This document shows positions 57,627-64,000 of a DNA stretch of 64,000 nucleotides, one piece after another. The notes below the pieces were generated by a model. It saw nothing but the letters and a program-made list of their open reading frames with translations, was not told the DNA's origin and searched no databases. Position numbers and translations under genes: made by a program. Location of the stretch: the NCBI GenBank assembly GCA_039975855.1, contig JBDWGH010000004.1, forward strand, positions 557,510-621,509. Reading direction: 5' to 3'. Origin of the DNA: Litorimonas sp039975855 (GTDB taxonomy: Bacteria; Pseudomonadota; Alphaproteobacteria; Caulobacterales; Maricaulaceae). Position 1 is the stretch's first letter. Every line of letters starts with the position of its first letter.

Positions 57627-57653
57627 ACCCACCCTTTCGGTGGGTTTTCTTTT
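57627..57653 (+). terminator. Intrinsic terminator ahead of the 57687 gene
   Basis: ACCCACC (57627-57633) and GGTGGGT (57639-57645) with loop CTTTC, then TTTTCTTTT. The only plus-strand transcript it can end starts in the 57418-57600 gap, because the gene to the left is on the minus strand. Confidence 0.85.
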
Positions 57654-57686
57654 GAGCATCCGCCGGACGTTACGAAAGATAGAACT

Positions 57687-58148
57687 ATGCGATTTTCAAC
57701 GGATAAAGAACTCACGGACATAACGGCAGGGCTTATGGCGCACGCTTTGCCAAAGCCGAAATGGACCCATGCCGCACATTTTGCGGCCGCCATTGTCATG
57801 TTATCTAACCCCGATGCGGACCCTTTTTCATCTCTGCCCGACATTATTCGAAACTATAATTTGGCGACAGGAGTTCAGAATACCGATACAGAAGGATATC
57901 ATCACACGATAACTTTGGCCTCGCTGTTAGCCGCGCGGCATGTCTTGGAGACGTCTCCAAATTCTATGAAAATTTTTGAGATTGCGAATAAGCTATTGGA
58001 CTCGGAGTATGGGTCATCAGATTGGATCCTGAAATATTGGACAAAGCCCGTTTTATTCTCACCCAAAGCTCGTCGGGTTTGGGTAGCCCCCGATATTCAG
58101 CCCTTACCATTCTCCCTGTCAGAAGCCTTTCGCCCTAAAACCCAATAA
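57687..58148 (+). CDS. Uncharacterised conserved protein
   Basis: 153 residues, cytoplasmic. ALPKPKWTHAAHFAAAIVML, VQNTDTEGYHHTITLASLLAARHVL and LLDSEYGSSDWILKYWTKPVLFSPKARRVWVAPDIQPLPF show conserved-looking His/Trp/Tyr motifs (WTHAAH, GYHHT). Similar proteins occur singly in many bacteria without known function; the paired His motifs could bind metal. A terminator lies 34 bases before its start. The stop overlaps yraN by 14 bases. Confidence 0.75.
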   Translation: MRFSTDKELTDITAGLMAHALPKPKWTHAAHFAAAIVMLSNPDADPFSSLPDIIRNYNLATGVQNTDTEGYHHTITLASLLAARHVLETSPNSMKIFEIANKLLDSEYGSSDWILKYWTKPVLFSPKARRVWVAPDIQPLPFSLSEAFRPKTQ

Positions 58149-58509
58149 AAGCATTTTCGATATATTGGACTTTGGCCAGCGGATGTACGCGGCCTTCAAT
58201 CATGGCTAGATCAAAGCGGATTTCGAAATCGTCGCCCAGTGCTTCAAAGTTTCGTCCGACCCAAACTTCCGCTGCATCCATGACACGGGTGATATTAGTT
58301 TGGGTTACGAGATCTTCTTGAGTGGGTAGGTGTTCGCGCTGTTTGACTTCGACAAAAGCAATGATGTTTTTCTTTCGCACAATAAGATCAATTTCGCCTT
58401 CGGGGACTTTGAACCGTTCAGCCAAGACTTTCCAACCGCGAATTTTCAGCCATCGGGCCACATGGTTTTCCGCTTTGCGGCCCGCAATTTCTCTTTCGCG
58501 GCGATCCAT
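58135..58509 (-). CDS. YraN/UPF0102-family endonuclease-like protein
   Basis: 124 residues: ERRAGRKAE-type REIAGRKAENHVARWLKIRGWKVLAERFKVPEGEIDLIVRKKNIIAFVEVKQRE shows the restriction-endonuclease-like core (EIDLI...FVEVKQR). Role unproven; often next to rsmI. 13 bases after rsmI. Confidence 0.93.
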   Translation of the reverse strand: MDRREREIAGRKAENHVARWLKIRGWKVLAERFKVPEGEIDLIVRKKNIIAFVEVKQREHLPTQEDLVTQTNITRVMDAAEVWVGRNFEALGDDFEIRFDLAMIEGRVHPLAKVQYIENAFIGF

Positions 58510-58522
58510 TACGTCAGAGCCA

Positions 58523-59413
58523 TTATTTCAAACTCAAGGCCAGAGCATAAACATCGCGCTTGGCCCAACCGGACATCTCGGCGACCTGAGCGCTGGCACG
58601 TTTTACACCGTCTTCAGGAATGATCCGCTCCAGCGCAGATTTCACGCGGTCCTCATTCCAACTGGAATCTTCGTCAGGCGGTCCGATGAGTAGGACCAGC
58701 TCCCCGCGCGGGGGATCATCTGTAACGGATTCAATCAAATCCTCAAAACTGCCGTGCCGCGCTTCTTCATAACGCTTCGTTAACTCCCGCGTCAGGACCA
58801 CGTCCCGTTCGCCCAAGACGTCGGTCATATCCGTCAAACACGCTTTGATGCGCGGGCCTGTTTCAAAAAAGATAAGCGTGGCGGGAACGGCCTTTAGGGT
58901 TTCAAGTTCCCGTTTCCGCGCCGCAGATTTAGCGGGCAAAAATCCGGCGAAAAGAAACTTGTCACTTGGGAGGCCCGATTTGACCAAACCTGCGAGCACC
59001 GCAGACGCGCCCGGCAGCGGAAAAACATCATGTCCCGCTGCAACGGCCGCGCGGACGAGTTTGAACCCGGGATCGGACACAAGCGGCGTCCCCGCATCCG
59101 ACACGAGCGCAACCGCCTGCCCTTCATCAAGCCACCCCATGACCTGAGGAATACGCGCCGCCGCATTGTGGTCATGATAGGCCGTTAGCTTTGCGGATAT
59201 GTCAAAGGCTTCAAAAAGCTTACCCGTTTGCCGCGTATCTTCGGCCAAGACGCGATCTGCCCCGCCGAGGACGTCTATCGCCCGCAAAGTCATGTCGCGC
59301 AGGTTCCCGATCGGCGTGGCGACGACATATAATCCAGGTGCAAGAGGCGGCGGCGATTCCCCGCTTAGGTGTTGCGGGCCGCGCCCGGCCACCTTAGAGT
59401 TTGAAACTGACAC
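58523..59413 (-). CDS. rsmI: 16S rRNA (cytidine-1402-2'-O)-methyltransferase
   Basis: 296 residues. LYVVATPIGNLRDMTLRAIDVLGGADRVLAEDTRQTGKLF, YHDHNAAARIP and ALVSDAGTPLVSDPGFKLVRAA are RsmI/tetrapyrrole-methylase signatures; the C-terminal helical domain follows. Divergent from the PBP activator after 55 bases. Confidence 0.96.
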   Translation of the reverse strand: MSVSNSKVAGRGPQHLSGESPPPLAPGLYVVATPIGNLRDMTLRAIDVLGGADRVLAEDTRQTGKLFEAFDISAKLTAYHDHNAAARIPQVMGWLDEGQAVALVSDAGTPLVSDPGFKLVRAAVAAGHDVFPLPGASAVLAGLVKSGLPSDKFLFAGFLPAKSAARKRELETLKAVPATLIFFETGPRIKACLTDMTDVLGERDVVLTRELTKRYEEARHGSFEDLIESVTDDPPRGELVLLIGPPDEDSSWNEDRVKSALERIIPEDGVKRASAQVAEMSGWAKRDVYALALSLK

Positions 59414-59468
59414 AATAGACGTCCGAAGATTTTGCCAGAAATGGCGAGAGTAAGAAGGTTACACCCAT

Positions 59469-60863
59469 ATGCCCAACCCCAACCCGTTTGGCCACGCTTT
59501 AAAAATCCTCCTCCTCAGTGGCTGCGCTGCGATGATGGCGGCTTGCTCGACAACAAACCCGACGGTTCAGGACCGTGCACCCGTTGTGCAGCGTCCCGTC
59601 GACCCTGTTCGCACCACGCCGACCGATACGGATACGTCTGACAAAGATGATGAAATCTCGAAAGACGTCGAAGCCAAGGACCCAGACGAAACGGACACGG
59701 ATGACCAAGATAATGTTCAGGTGGCGGAAGACGGCGTTTATTTCAATAATCGCGACGGCCTGACCCCGCCGCATATGGCAGGCCGGGATACAAAACGCCT
59801 GGCGCTATTGCTGCCCTTCTCGACCACCTCCTCTCGCCTCGCCCAAGAAGCTCAGTCCATGTACCGTGCGGCGGAAATGGCTGTGTTTGACCGCGAAGGT
59901 GAAGATGTCCTGCTCATTGCGCTGGATACGAAAGGCACAGAAGCTGGCGCACTCTCTGCAACCAAAGCCGCCGTTAAAGCGGGCGCGGATGTTATTTTGG
60001 GGCCAATCCTAGCCAATAATGTGAAAGCCTCTTCCCGCGAAGCGCAGCGTACGAAAACGCCGCTGATCGCCTTCTCAACGGATCAAACTGTGGCAGGGAA
60101 CGGAACTTATCTTTTATCCTTCCCGCCGGAGGCCGAGGTAGAGCGGATCGTAAATTACGTCTCCGGGACAGGCGCAACACGGTTTGCCTTCTTGGGTCCG
60201 GACAGCGCCTATGGCCGCCGCGTAAAGGCAGCTTACGAAAGTAAGATAAAGACCAATTTCGGCGAGGTCACCGCAGCCGAATCCTATCAAGGTAATGACA
60301 TCAGCGTCATGCAAGCGCCCGCACAAAAACTCGCGGCTTTTTACGCCCAAGGCGAAGCCCTTGCGAAAGCGAATAACGGCACAACCCCGATGAGCTTTGA
60401 AGCCATTTTATTGCCCGAAGGCGGAACGGCTCTGCGATCTCTCGCACCGCTCCTGCCGTATTACGAAGTTGACCCTGCCCGCGTCCAATTTATGGGGACA
60501 TCCCGATGGGCCGACCCAGACACAGTGCGCGAGCCTGCGCTAAACCGCGGGGTTTTCGCCGGACCAGATAAGGACGCGCAGCAGCCTTTCTTGGATGCCT
60601 ATGACCGAACTTACGGGGAGACCGCAACTAACCTTGCCAGCCTTGCATATGATGCCGTTATGATGGGCGCCTTTGTCGCTGACGGAAATCCAAAACTACG
60701 CTATGACCGCGCAGAAAATCCGGAAGGATTTTACGGTGTTGATGGCCTTGTCAGTTTCGACGCTGACGGAAAACCCGATCGCGGTCTTGCGGTCTATCAA
60801 ATCCGTAACGGACGGTTTGTCGTGATCGACCCCGCACCAAGAACTGTTACAGGCGGGAGTTAA
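59469..60863 (+). CDS. Penicillin-binding-protein activator (LpoA/YraM-like) lipoprotein
   Basis: 464 residues. Lipobox AAMMAAC (Cys26), an Asp/Thr-rich linker (about 30-90), then a periplasmic-binding-protein-like fold: RLALLLPFSTTSSRLAQEAQSMYRAAEMAVFD, LILGPILANNVKA-type VILGPILANNVKASSREAQ, AFLGPDSAYGRRVKAAYESKI and NLASLAYDAVMMGAF. The E. coli N-terminal TPR half is missing, as usual in alphaproteobacteria. It activates peptidoglycan synthesis from the outer membrane. Confidence 0.92.
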   Translation: MPNPNPFGHALKILLLSGCAAMMAACSTTNPTVQDRAPVVQRPVDPVRTTPTDTDTSDKDDEISKDVEAKDPDETDTDDQDNVQVAEDGVYFNNRDGLTPPHMAGRDTKRLALLLPFSTTSSRLAQEAQSMYRAAEMAVFDREGEDVLLIALDTKGTEAGALSATKAAVKAGADVILGPILANNVKASSREAQRTKTPLIAFSTDQTVAGNGTYLLSFPPEAEVERIVNYVSGTGATRFAFLGPDSAYGRRVKAAYESKIKTNFGEVTAAESYQGNDISVMQAPAQKLAAFYAQGEALAKANNGTTPMSFEAILLPEGGTALRSLAPLLPYYEVDPARVQFMGTSRWADPDTVREPALNRGVFAGPDKDAQQPFLDAYDRTYGETATNLASLAYDAVMMGAFVADGNPKLRYDRAENPEGFYGVDGLVSFDADGKPDRGLAVYQIRNGRFVVIDPAPRTVTGGS

Positions 60864-60914
60864 GCCGCGTTAAATCCCGTTCACGGACATGACGCCTCTA
60901 CTCCGAATTTTTGC

Positions 60915-62081
60915 TCAAAGGTCGCCATGAAGAGACGGATATGTCCACCACCAAGGATAGGCTGTATCACCCATTGTCATTTCAATGATTTGCGGAAAAA
61001 TGATCTCGGCACGTACGCTATTGGCCAACATAACAACACATCGTTTCTGTCGATCTGCACAGATCACTAGATTTCCTGTCCAGTCATTATGGCCTCCTTT
61101 TGCAAAATAGCTATCATTAGGCCCTGACCAGGTTTCGATACCCAAACCTGCAGCGAGATTTATTTTCTCGCCTCTGGAGTCAGACGTCTCAGACATCGGT
61201 ATCGTCGGAAACTTCTGTTTTGTTCGGACTGGAAACCCAGGACGGTTCCATTCGCGCCGCATCTCACTTGAAAGCAATTCGCCATTCACCATACCCCGCC
61301 AGAGCTTGGCTTGATCGGAAATAGTTGTGTCCATAGATCCTGATGCACTCACATGGCTACGTTCGTCATGGGGTTCGAATGAACCGTCCATCGCATAGCC
61401 ATCAGCTAGATTTTCGGCAAAATCTTCTCTCCATTGTAGGCTGGTATTGGGCATATCAAAAGGATCAAAAAGACGAGATCGCATTTCTTCTTTGACATTC
61501 AATCCCAGGCCTTCTTCCAGGACGGATTGCAGAATGTTAATTCCCTCTCCCGAATAAGCATAAGCCTCTCCAGGCGGAAAATGAAATGTGAGATTTCGTT
61601 CTGGCTCAAAATATCGAAGATTATTTAGACCCGTTGTATGAGTTAAAATAATCCGTGGCGTGAGTTGTTTCCACTCTTCGTTATCATCAAGTGATCGCCA
61701 CCAATCATATTCTGGTAGAGGTCTAGGGAGATAATTATCAATGGTGACATCAAGATCGATCTTTCCTTCGTCAACCAGTTGGAGCACCATATAGGCGAAT
61801 GCAGCCTTGGTCAGCGAAGCCCCATACATGATAGTATCATCCTCCAATGGCAGTTGATTTTCCACATTTCGATATCCGAAGGTCTGCAGATAACTAATTT
61901 CGTCATTGTCTATGATCGCGACAGCCAATCCTTTGACATCATTCGTCTCCATCATCTCAGATACTTTCTGATCCAAGTCCTTACTCGATATCTCAAATTT
62001 TGATGGGGTAGCCGGCGATTTCTCACATCCGCTCAACAGGCCTAGCGTAAACACCAATATTATAGAATTTGCCCAAGTCAT
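60915..62081 (-). CDS. Serine hydrolase, class C beta-lactamase fold, lipoprotein
   Basis: 388 residues. Lipobox GLLSGC (Cys19). Active site S-x-x-K in YGASLTKAAFAYMVLQL, second motif FPPGEAYAYSGEGINILQ (Tyr), third element YFAKGGHNDWTGN. These proteins are usually esterases or D-amino-acid peptidases. Third gene of the LuxR-CPBP-hydrolase operon, 36 bases after the protease gene. More AT-rich than the housekeeping genes. Confidence 0.88.
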   Translation of the reverse strand: MTWANSIILVFTLGLLSGCEKSPATPSKFEISSKDLDQKVSEMMETNDVKGLAVAIIDNDEISYLQTFGYRNVENQLPLEDDTIMYGASLTKAAFAYMVLQLVDEGKIDLDVTIDNYLPRPLPEYDWWRSLDDNEEWKQLTPRIILTHTTGLNNLRYFEPERNLTFHFPPGEAYAYSGEGINILQSVLEEGLGLNVKEEMRSRLFDPFDMPNTSLQWREDFAENLADGYAMDGSFEPHDERSHVSASGSMDTTISDQAKLWRGMVNGELLSSEMRREWNRPGFPVRTKQKFPTIPMSETSDSRGEKINLAAGLGIETWSGPNDSYFAKGGHNDWTGNLVICADRQKRCVVMLANSVRAEIIFPQIIEMTMGDTAYPWWWTYPSLHGDL

Positions 62082-62117
62082 ATTCTCGATGCTTTCTCTA
62101 CTTACGTATTCCCGACC

Positions 62118-62909
62118 TTAACCAGGAGGCGTCAACCATGTCGGTAATTGCGATGCCACCGACATCATTCCCAAGACCATTCCCAAGGCATTATTAGTTA
62201 CATGGCAAATGATACATGGCCAAACAGAACCGCTTTTTAAGTAAAGAAATAAAATAAAAAACGACATGAAAATTGCGACAATAACTTGCGGAGGAATAAT
62301 ATGGGATACACCAAACATTATTGAGCTGACTAAAACAGCAAGCCAGATGGGGCGATAAGTTGCCATCCATTGAAACAGGAAACCTCTGAAGAAAATCTCC
62401 TCAGCTATGGGTGTCAAAATAATTGTGAGAAACATCAGCGTGAGCATTTGCAACAATGACCCATCACCCCACGCATAACGTGAAGCGGAAAAACCCGACC
62501 AATCAGGAATGAATGCGATCATGAGCTTCGCCAAAATAAGGCTGGCTGAGGCGCCAATAACCGCAAATAGAATAGCGATTAAGGCCCACTTTGGATGAAA
62601 GGCCTTTAATCCGACGGACCTCCAGTTCAAATTGAACATTCGGATCGCAACCAACCATATGACCCCTAAAAGTGTTGCAGCTTTTATAAGCTGATTGGTG
62701 ATTAATAAGTGCGGAGGTAGCCTTGGGCCATCTCCCAGATAAGCATCAAACCCCACCGTATTTTTAATCCAAACCATATGCCCCCAGGATAGGAATACAA
62801 ATAATGCTATGAATGAGAGAAGAACCATCAAACCTTGCTTAAATGACCAAGGTCCGTTGAGCCTACTTCGGTTGAATTTGTATTGGGGTTTCTGGTTCTG
62901 AGGGATCAT
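62118..62909 (-). CDS. CPBP-family intramembrane metalloprotease
   Basis: 263 residues with about seven membrane segments. The Abi/CPBP motifs are IAEEIFFRGFLFQWM (Glu-Glu, near residue 165) and FGVSHIIPPQ (His), followed by CHVTNNALG. Members cleave or process membrane-embedded peptides, CAAX proteins or anti-sigma factors. The ATG 62909 has its ribosome site GGAG inside a palindrome. It lies between a membrane LuxR-type regulator and a serine hydrolase. Confidence 0.9.
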   Translation of the reverse strand: MIPQNQKPQYKFNRSRLNGPWSFKQGLMVLLSFIALFVFLSWGHMVWIKNTVGFDAYLGDGPRLPPHLLITNQLIKAATLLGVIWLVAIRMFNLNWRSVGLKAFHPKWALIAILFAVIGASASLILAKLMIAFIPDWSGFSASRYAWGDGSLLQMLTLMFLTIILTPIAEEIFFRGFLFQWMATYRPIWLAVLVSSIMFGVSHIIPPQVIVAIFMSFFILFLYLKSGSVWPCIICHVTNNALGMVLGMMSVASQLPTWLTPPG

Positions 62910-62914
62910 GTTTA

Positions 62915-62931
62915 ATACTCCTTAGGAGTAT
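62915..62931 (-). promoter_or_regulatory. Hairpin or operator masking the CPBP ribosome binding site
   Basis: ATACTCC-TTA-GGAGTAT is a perfect 17-base palindrome with seven-base arms. In the minus-strand message it reads AUACUCC-UAA-GGAGUAU, so the Shine-Dalgarno AAGGAG, eight bases before the ATG, is paired in the stem. It could control translation, or be a DNA operator in the 69-base spacer after the LuxR gene. Confidence 0.6.
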
Positions 62932-62978
62932 CAAACACTTTGAATTTTCAGATGAAAGCACGATTGTGTTGATAGATG

Positions 62979-63680
62979 TCAATCAACATCCAACCACCCT
63001 TCTTTTTTCGCGATATCAACAGCTTCTTTTCGACTATTCGCTCCGATCTTTTTAAAGAGTTTGGAGTTGTAGGTCCTTATAGTTGAGGGTGCTAAATCTA
63101 ATTCTCGAGCGATGATTTTGTCCGGCAAGCCATTTGCGATCATTCTCAATAGTGAACGTTCGCCGTCCGTAAGGCTTCCGGATTGATCAATAGAAGGCTT
63201 TGAATCTCGTTCATTGTTTATCGTGTAGGATAATAGCACCTTACTTTTCGGAGCGAATTTGGCCGATATCTCAGTTCCTGAGAGTTGAAGTAATTCCAGA
63301 CGAGTATTTAACCTCAAACCATTAACTGAAAGAACCTGTTTCAGGGGGGCAATTAAACCAATGCCGCGATGGATTTGCACATTGATCAACCCGTCTACAA
63401 ACTTGGCTTCACCATGATTAATATCCGAGATAATCTTTAAATAGTTCTGAGGACTTTTAAAAAAAAGCGTGATCCAAAAAAGGAGTAAAACCCCTATCAA
63501 CATCGAAGCATTGGTTTGTACAAATCCGAACCCAAAGACATAGTCAAAAAATATAAATCCAAAACAAATAATCAAAGTGATCAATAAAAGCGTTCGAAGC
63601 GCAGCTGATAATCTATATCGTCTTAAAAGGGATATATCATCAAGCGTGAGTTTCGAGGACGAATTCGACATAGTCATCAT
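62979..63680 (-). CDS. LuxR-type HTH regulator with two N-terminal membrane segments
   Basis: 233 residues. Two hydrophobic helices (LRTLLLITLIICFGFIFFDYVF; NASMLIGVLLLFWITLFF) are followed by a middle domain of unknown type. A C-terminal LuxR HTH closes it (SLTDGERSLLRMIANGLPDKIIARELDLAPSTIRTYNSKLFKKIGANSRKEAVDIAKK). No receiver domain, so it is not a standard response regulator. It would have to act from the membrane or be released by proteolysis. A 13-base palindrome CATCTT-T-AAGATG (63717-63729) lies 37 bases upstream. Confidence 0.85.
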   Translation of the reverse strand: MMTMSNSSSKLTLDDISLLRRYRLSAALRTLLLITLIICFGFIFFDYVFGFGFVQTNASMLIGVLLLFWITLFFKSPQNYLKIISDINHGEAKFVDGLINVQIHRGIGLIAPLKQVLSVNGLRLNTRLELLQLSGTEISAKFAPKSKVLLSYTINNERDSKPSIDQSGSLTDGERSLLRMIANGLPDKIIARELDLAPSTIRTYNSKLFKKIGANSRKEAVDIAKKEGWLDVD

Positions 63681-64000
63681 TATAAAACCACGGCAGGGTT
63701 AACAATGAGAAATTGGCATCTTTAAGATGTCCCTTGCTCCCAAAGCGGTCTTCCCAAAGTTAATCCTCATTTCAAATCCTGTTCTGCAGAACTATTTTCC
63801 AACCGTTTCAACCGCTTAGAATTTTATTCAAAAGATGCATCCGCGTTTTGGGTTTTGTGCCGCATATTTATTCTTGTCTTCTTTCAACGGGCGGCCATGT
63901 GCACGTTGGCAAGTGCAATTCTGTTTGATGAGGCATCGAAAATTTGGTGAAGCTTACCCATTTTTCGATTCTCATTTTATAATGAAACAGAAATGCACGG
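63681..64000. other. Window-end region without a supported gene
   Basis: These 320 bases hold the LuxR upstream region with the palindrome CATCTT-T-AAGATG (63717-63729), a candidate autoregulatory site. A plus-strand frame from ATG 63835 stays open to the edge (55 codons) but has no ribosome site and a Cys/Phe/His-rich composition unlike the neighbours, so I do not call it. No tRNA or terminator was recognised. Confidence 0.4.

Noticed and set aside
57584..57844. An 86-codon minus-strand frame overlapping the 57687 gene
   Set aside because: It overlaps the promoter-proximal part of a better supported gene and crosses the terminator hairpin.
63835..64000. A plus-strand frame open to the right edge (55 codons)
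   Set aside because: No ribosome site, odd Cys/Phe/His-rich composition and no recognised family; sequence beyond the window would decide.

Overview
The window looks like chromosome of a marine-type alphaproteobacterium of moderate GC (about half, judged by eye). The strongest lineage marker is a gcrA cell-cycle regulator (6675-7235), typical of Caulobacterales, Maricaulales/Hyphomonadaceae-like and Rhizobiales genomes. The hslU / smr-mltA-Tim44 / secB neighbourhood and the rsmI-yraN-BON-gshB set with a divergent penicillin-binding-protein activator also fit. Placement below class is inference. No rRNA, tRNA, CRISPR array, phage or intact insertion sequence was seen.

Layout. 1-4114: branched-chain 2-oxoacid dehydrogenase operon (E1alpha, E1beta, E2 cut by the window edge) with a divergent Lrp/AsnC regulator. 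4111-8317: arylamine N-acetyltransferase, acyl-CoA synthetase, gcrA and an ABC-2 permease without an ATPase. 8314-14517: accessory stretch with a secreted metallo-beta-lactamase-fold protein, VOC protein, kelch lipoprotein, an ArsR/ATP-grasp pair and an LCAT-like lipase lipoprotein; palindromic operators mark two control regions. 14629-26505: housekeeping block with hslU, a TetR/DM13 pair, smr-mltA-Tim44 versus secB, dnaN-recF, a UbiH-type hydroxylase and ftsK. 26502-31215: small lipoprotein, M24 peptidase, DUF2805 and HapK-like proteins, PqqB-like protein, FKBP, a REP-like double palindrome and an orphan protein.

31272-48698: the translation/RNA-metabolism series rimP-nusA, rnpM(ylxR)-infB, rbfA, truB-rpsO-pnp, all on the minus strand. 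Other genes break it in three places: about 6 kb between nusA and rnpM (Asp/Asn hydroxylase-like protein, thymidine kinase, iorAB-type molybdenum oxidoreductase, a membrane AraC regulator and DUF4386), an XRE gene between infB and rbfA, and two small membrane/lipoprotein genes before truB.

48863-64000: secreted DUF2341-like protein, solitary AAA ATPase, an esterase-OmpA fusion lipoprotein, gshB, a YbjQ-YbjQ-lipase-ArsC-like operon, BON lipoprotein, yraN, rsmI, PBP activator, and a terminal operon of membrane-anchored LuxR regulator, CPBP protease and serine hydrolase. Two unusual control architectures stand out here: a promoter placed so that a 27-codon reading frame would be leaderless, followed by an intrinsic terminator in front of the gene at 57687; and a hairpin that hides the ribosome binding site of the CPBP protease.

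A recurrent trait is convergent gene pairs whose stop codons interlock in exactly four bases (five cases), indicating a compact genome.
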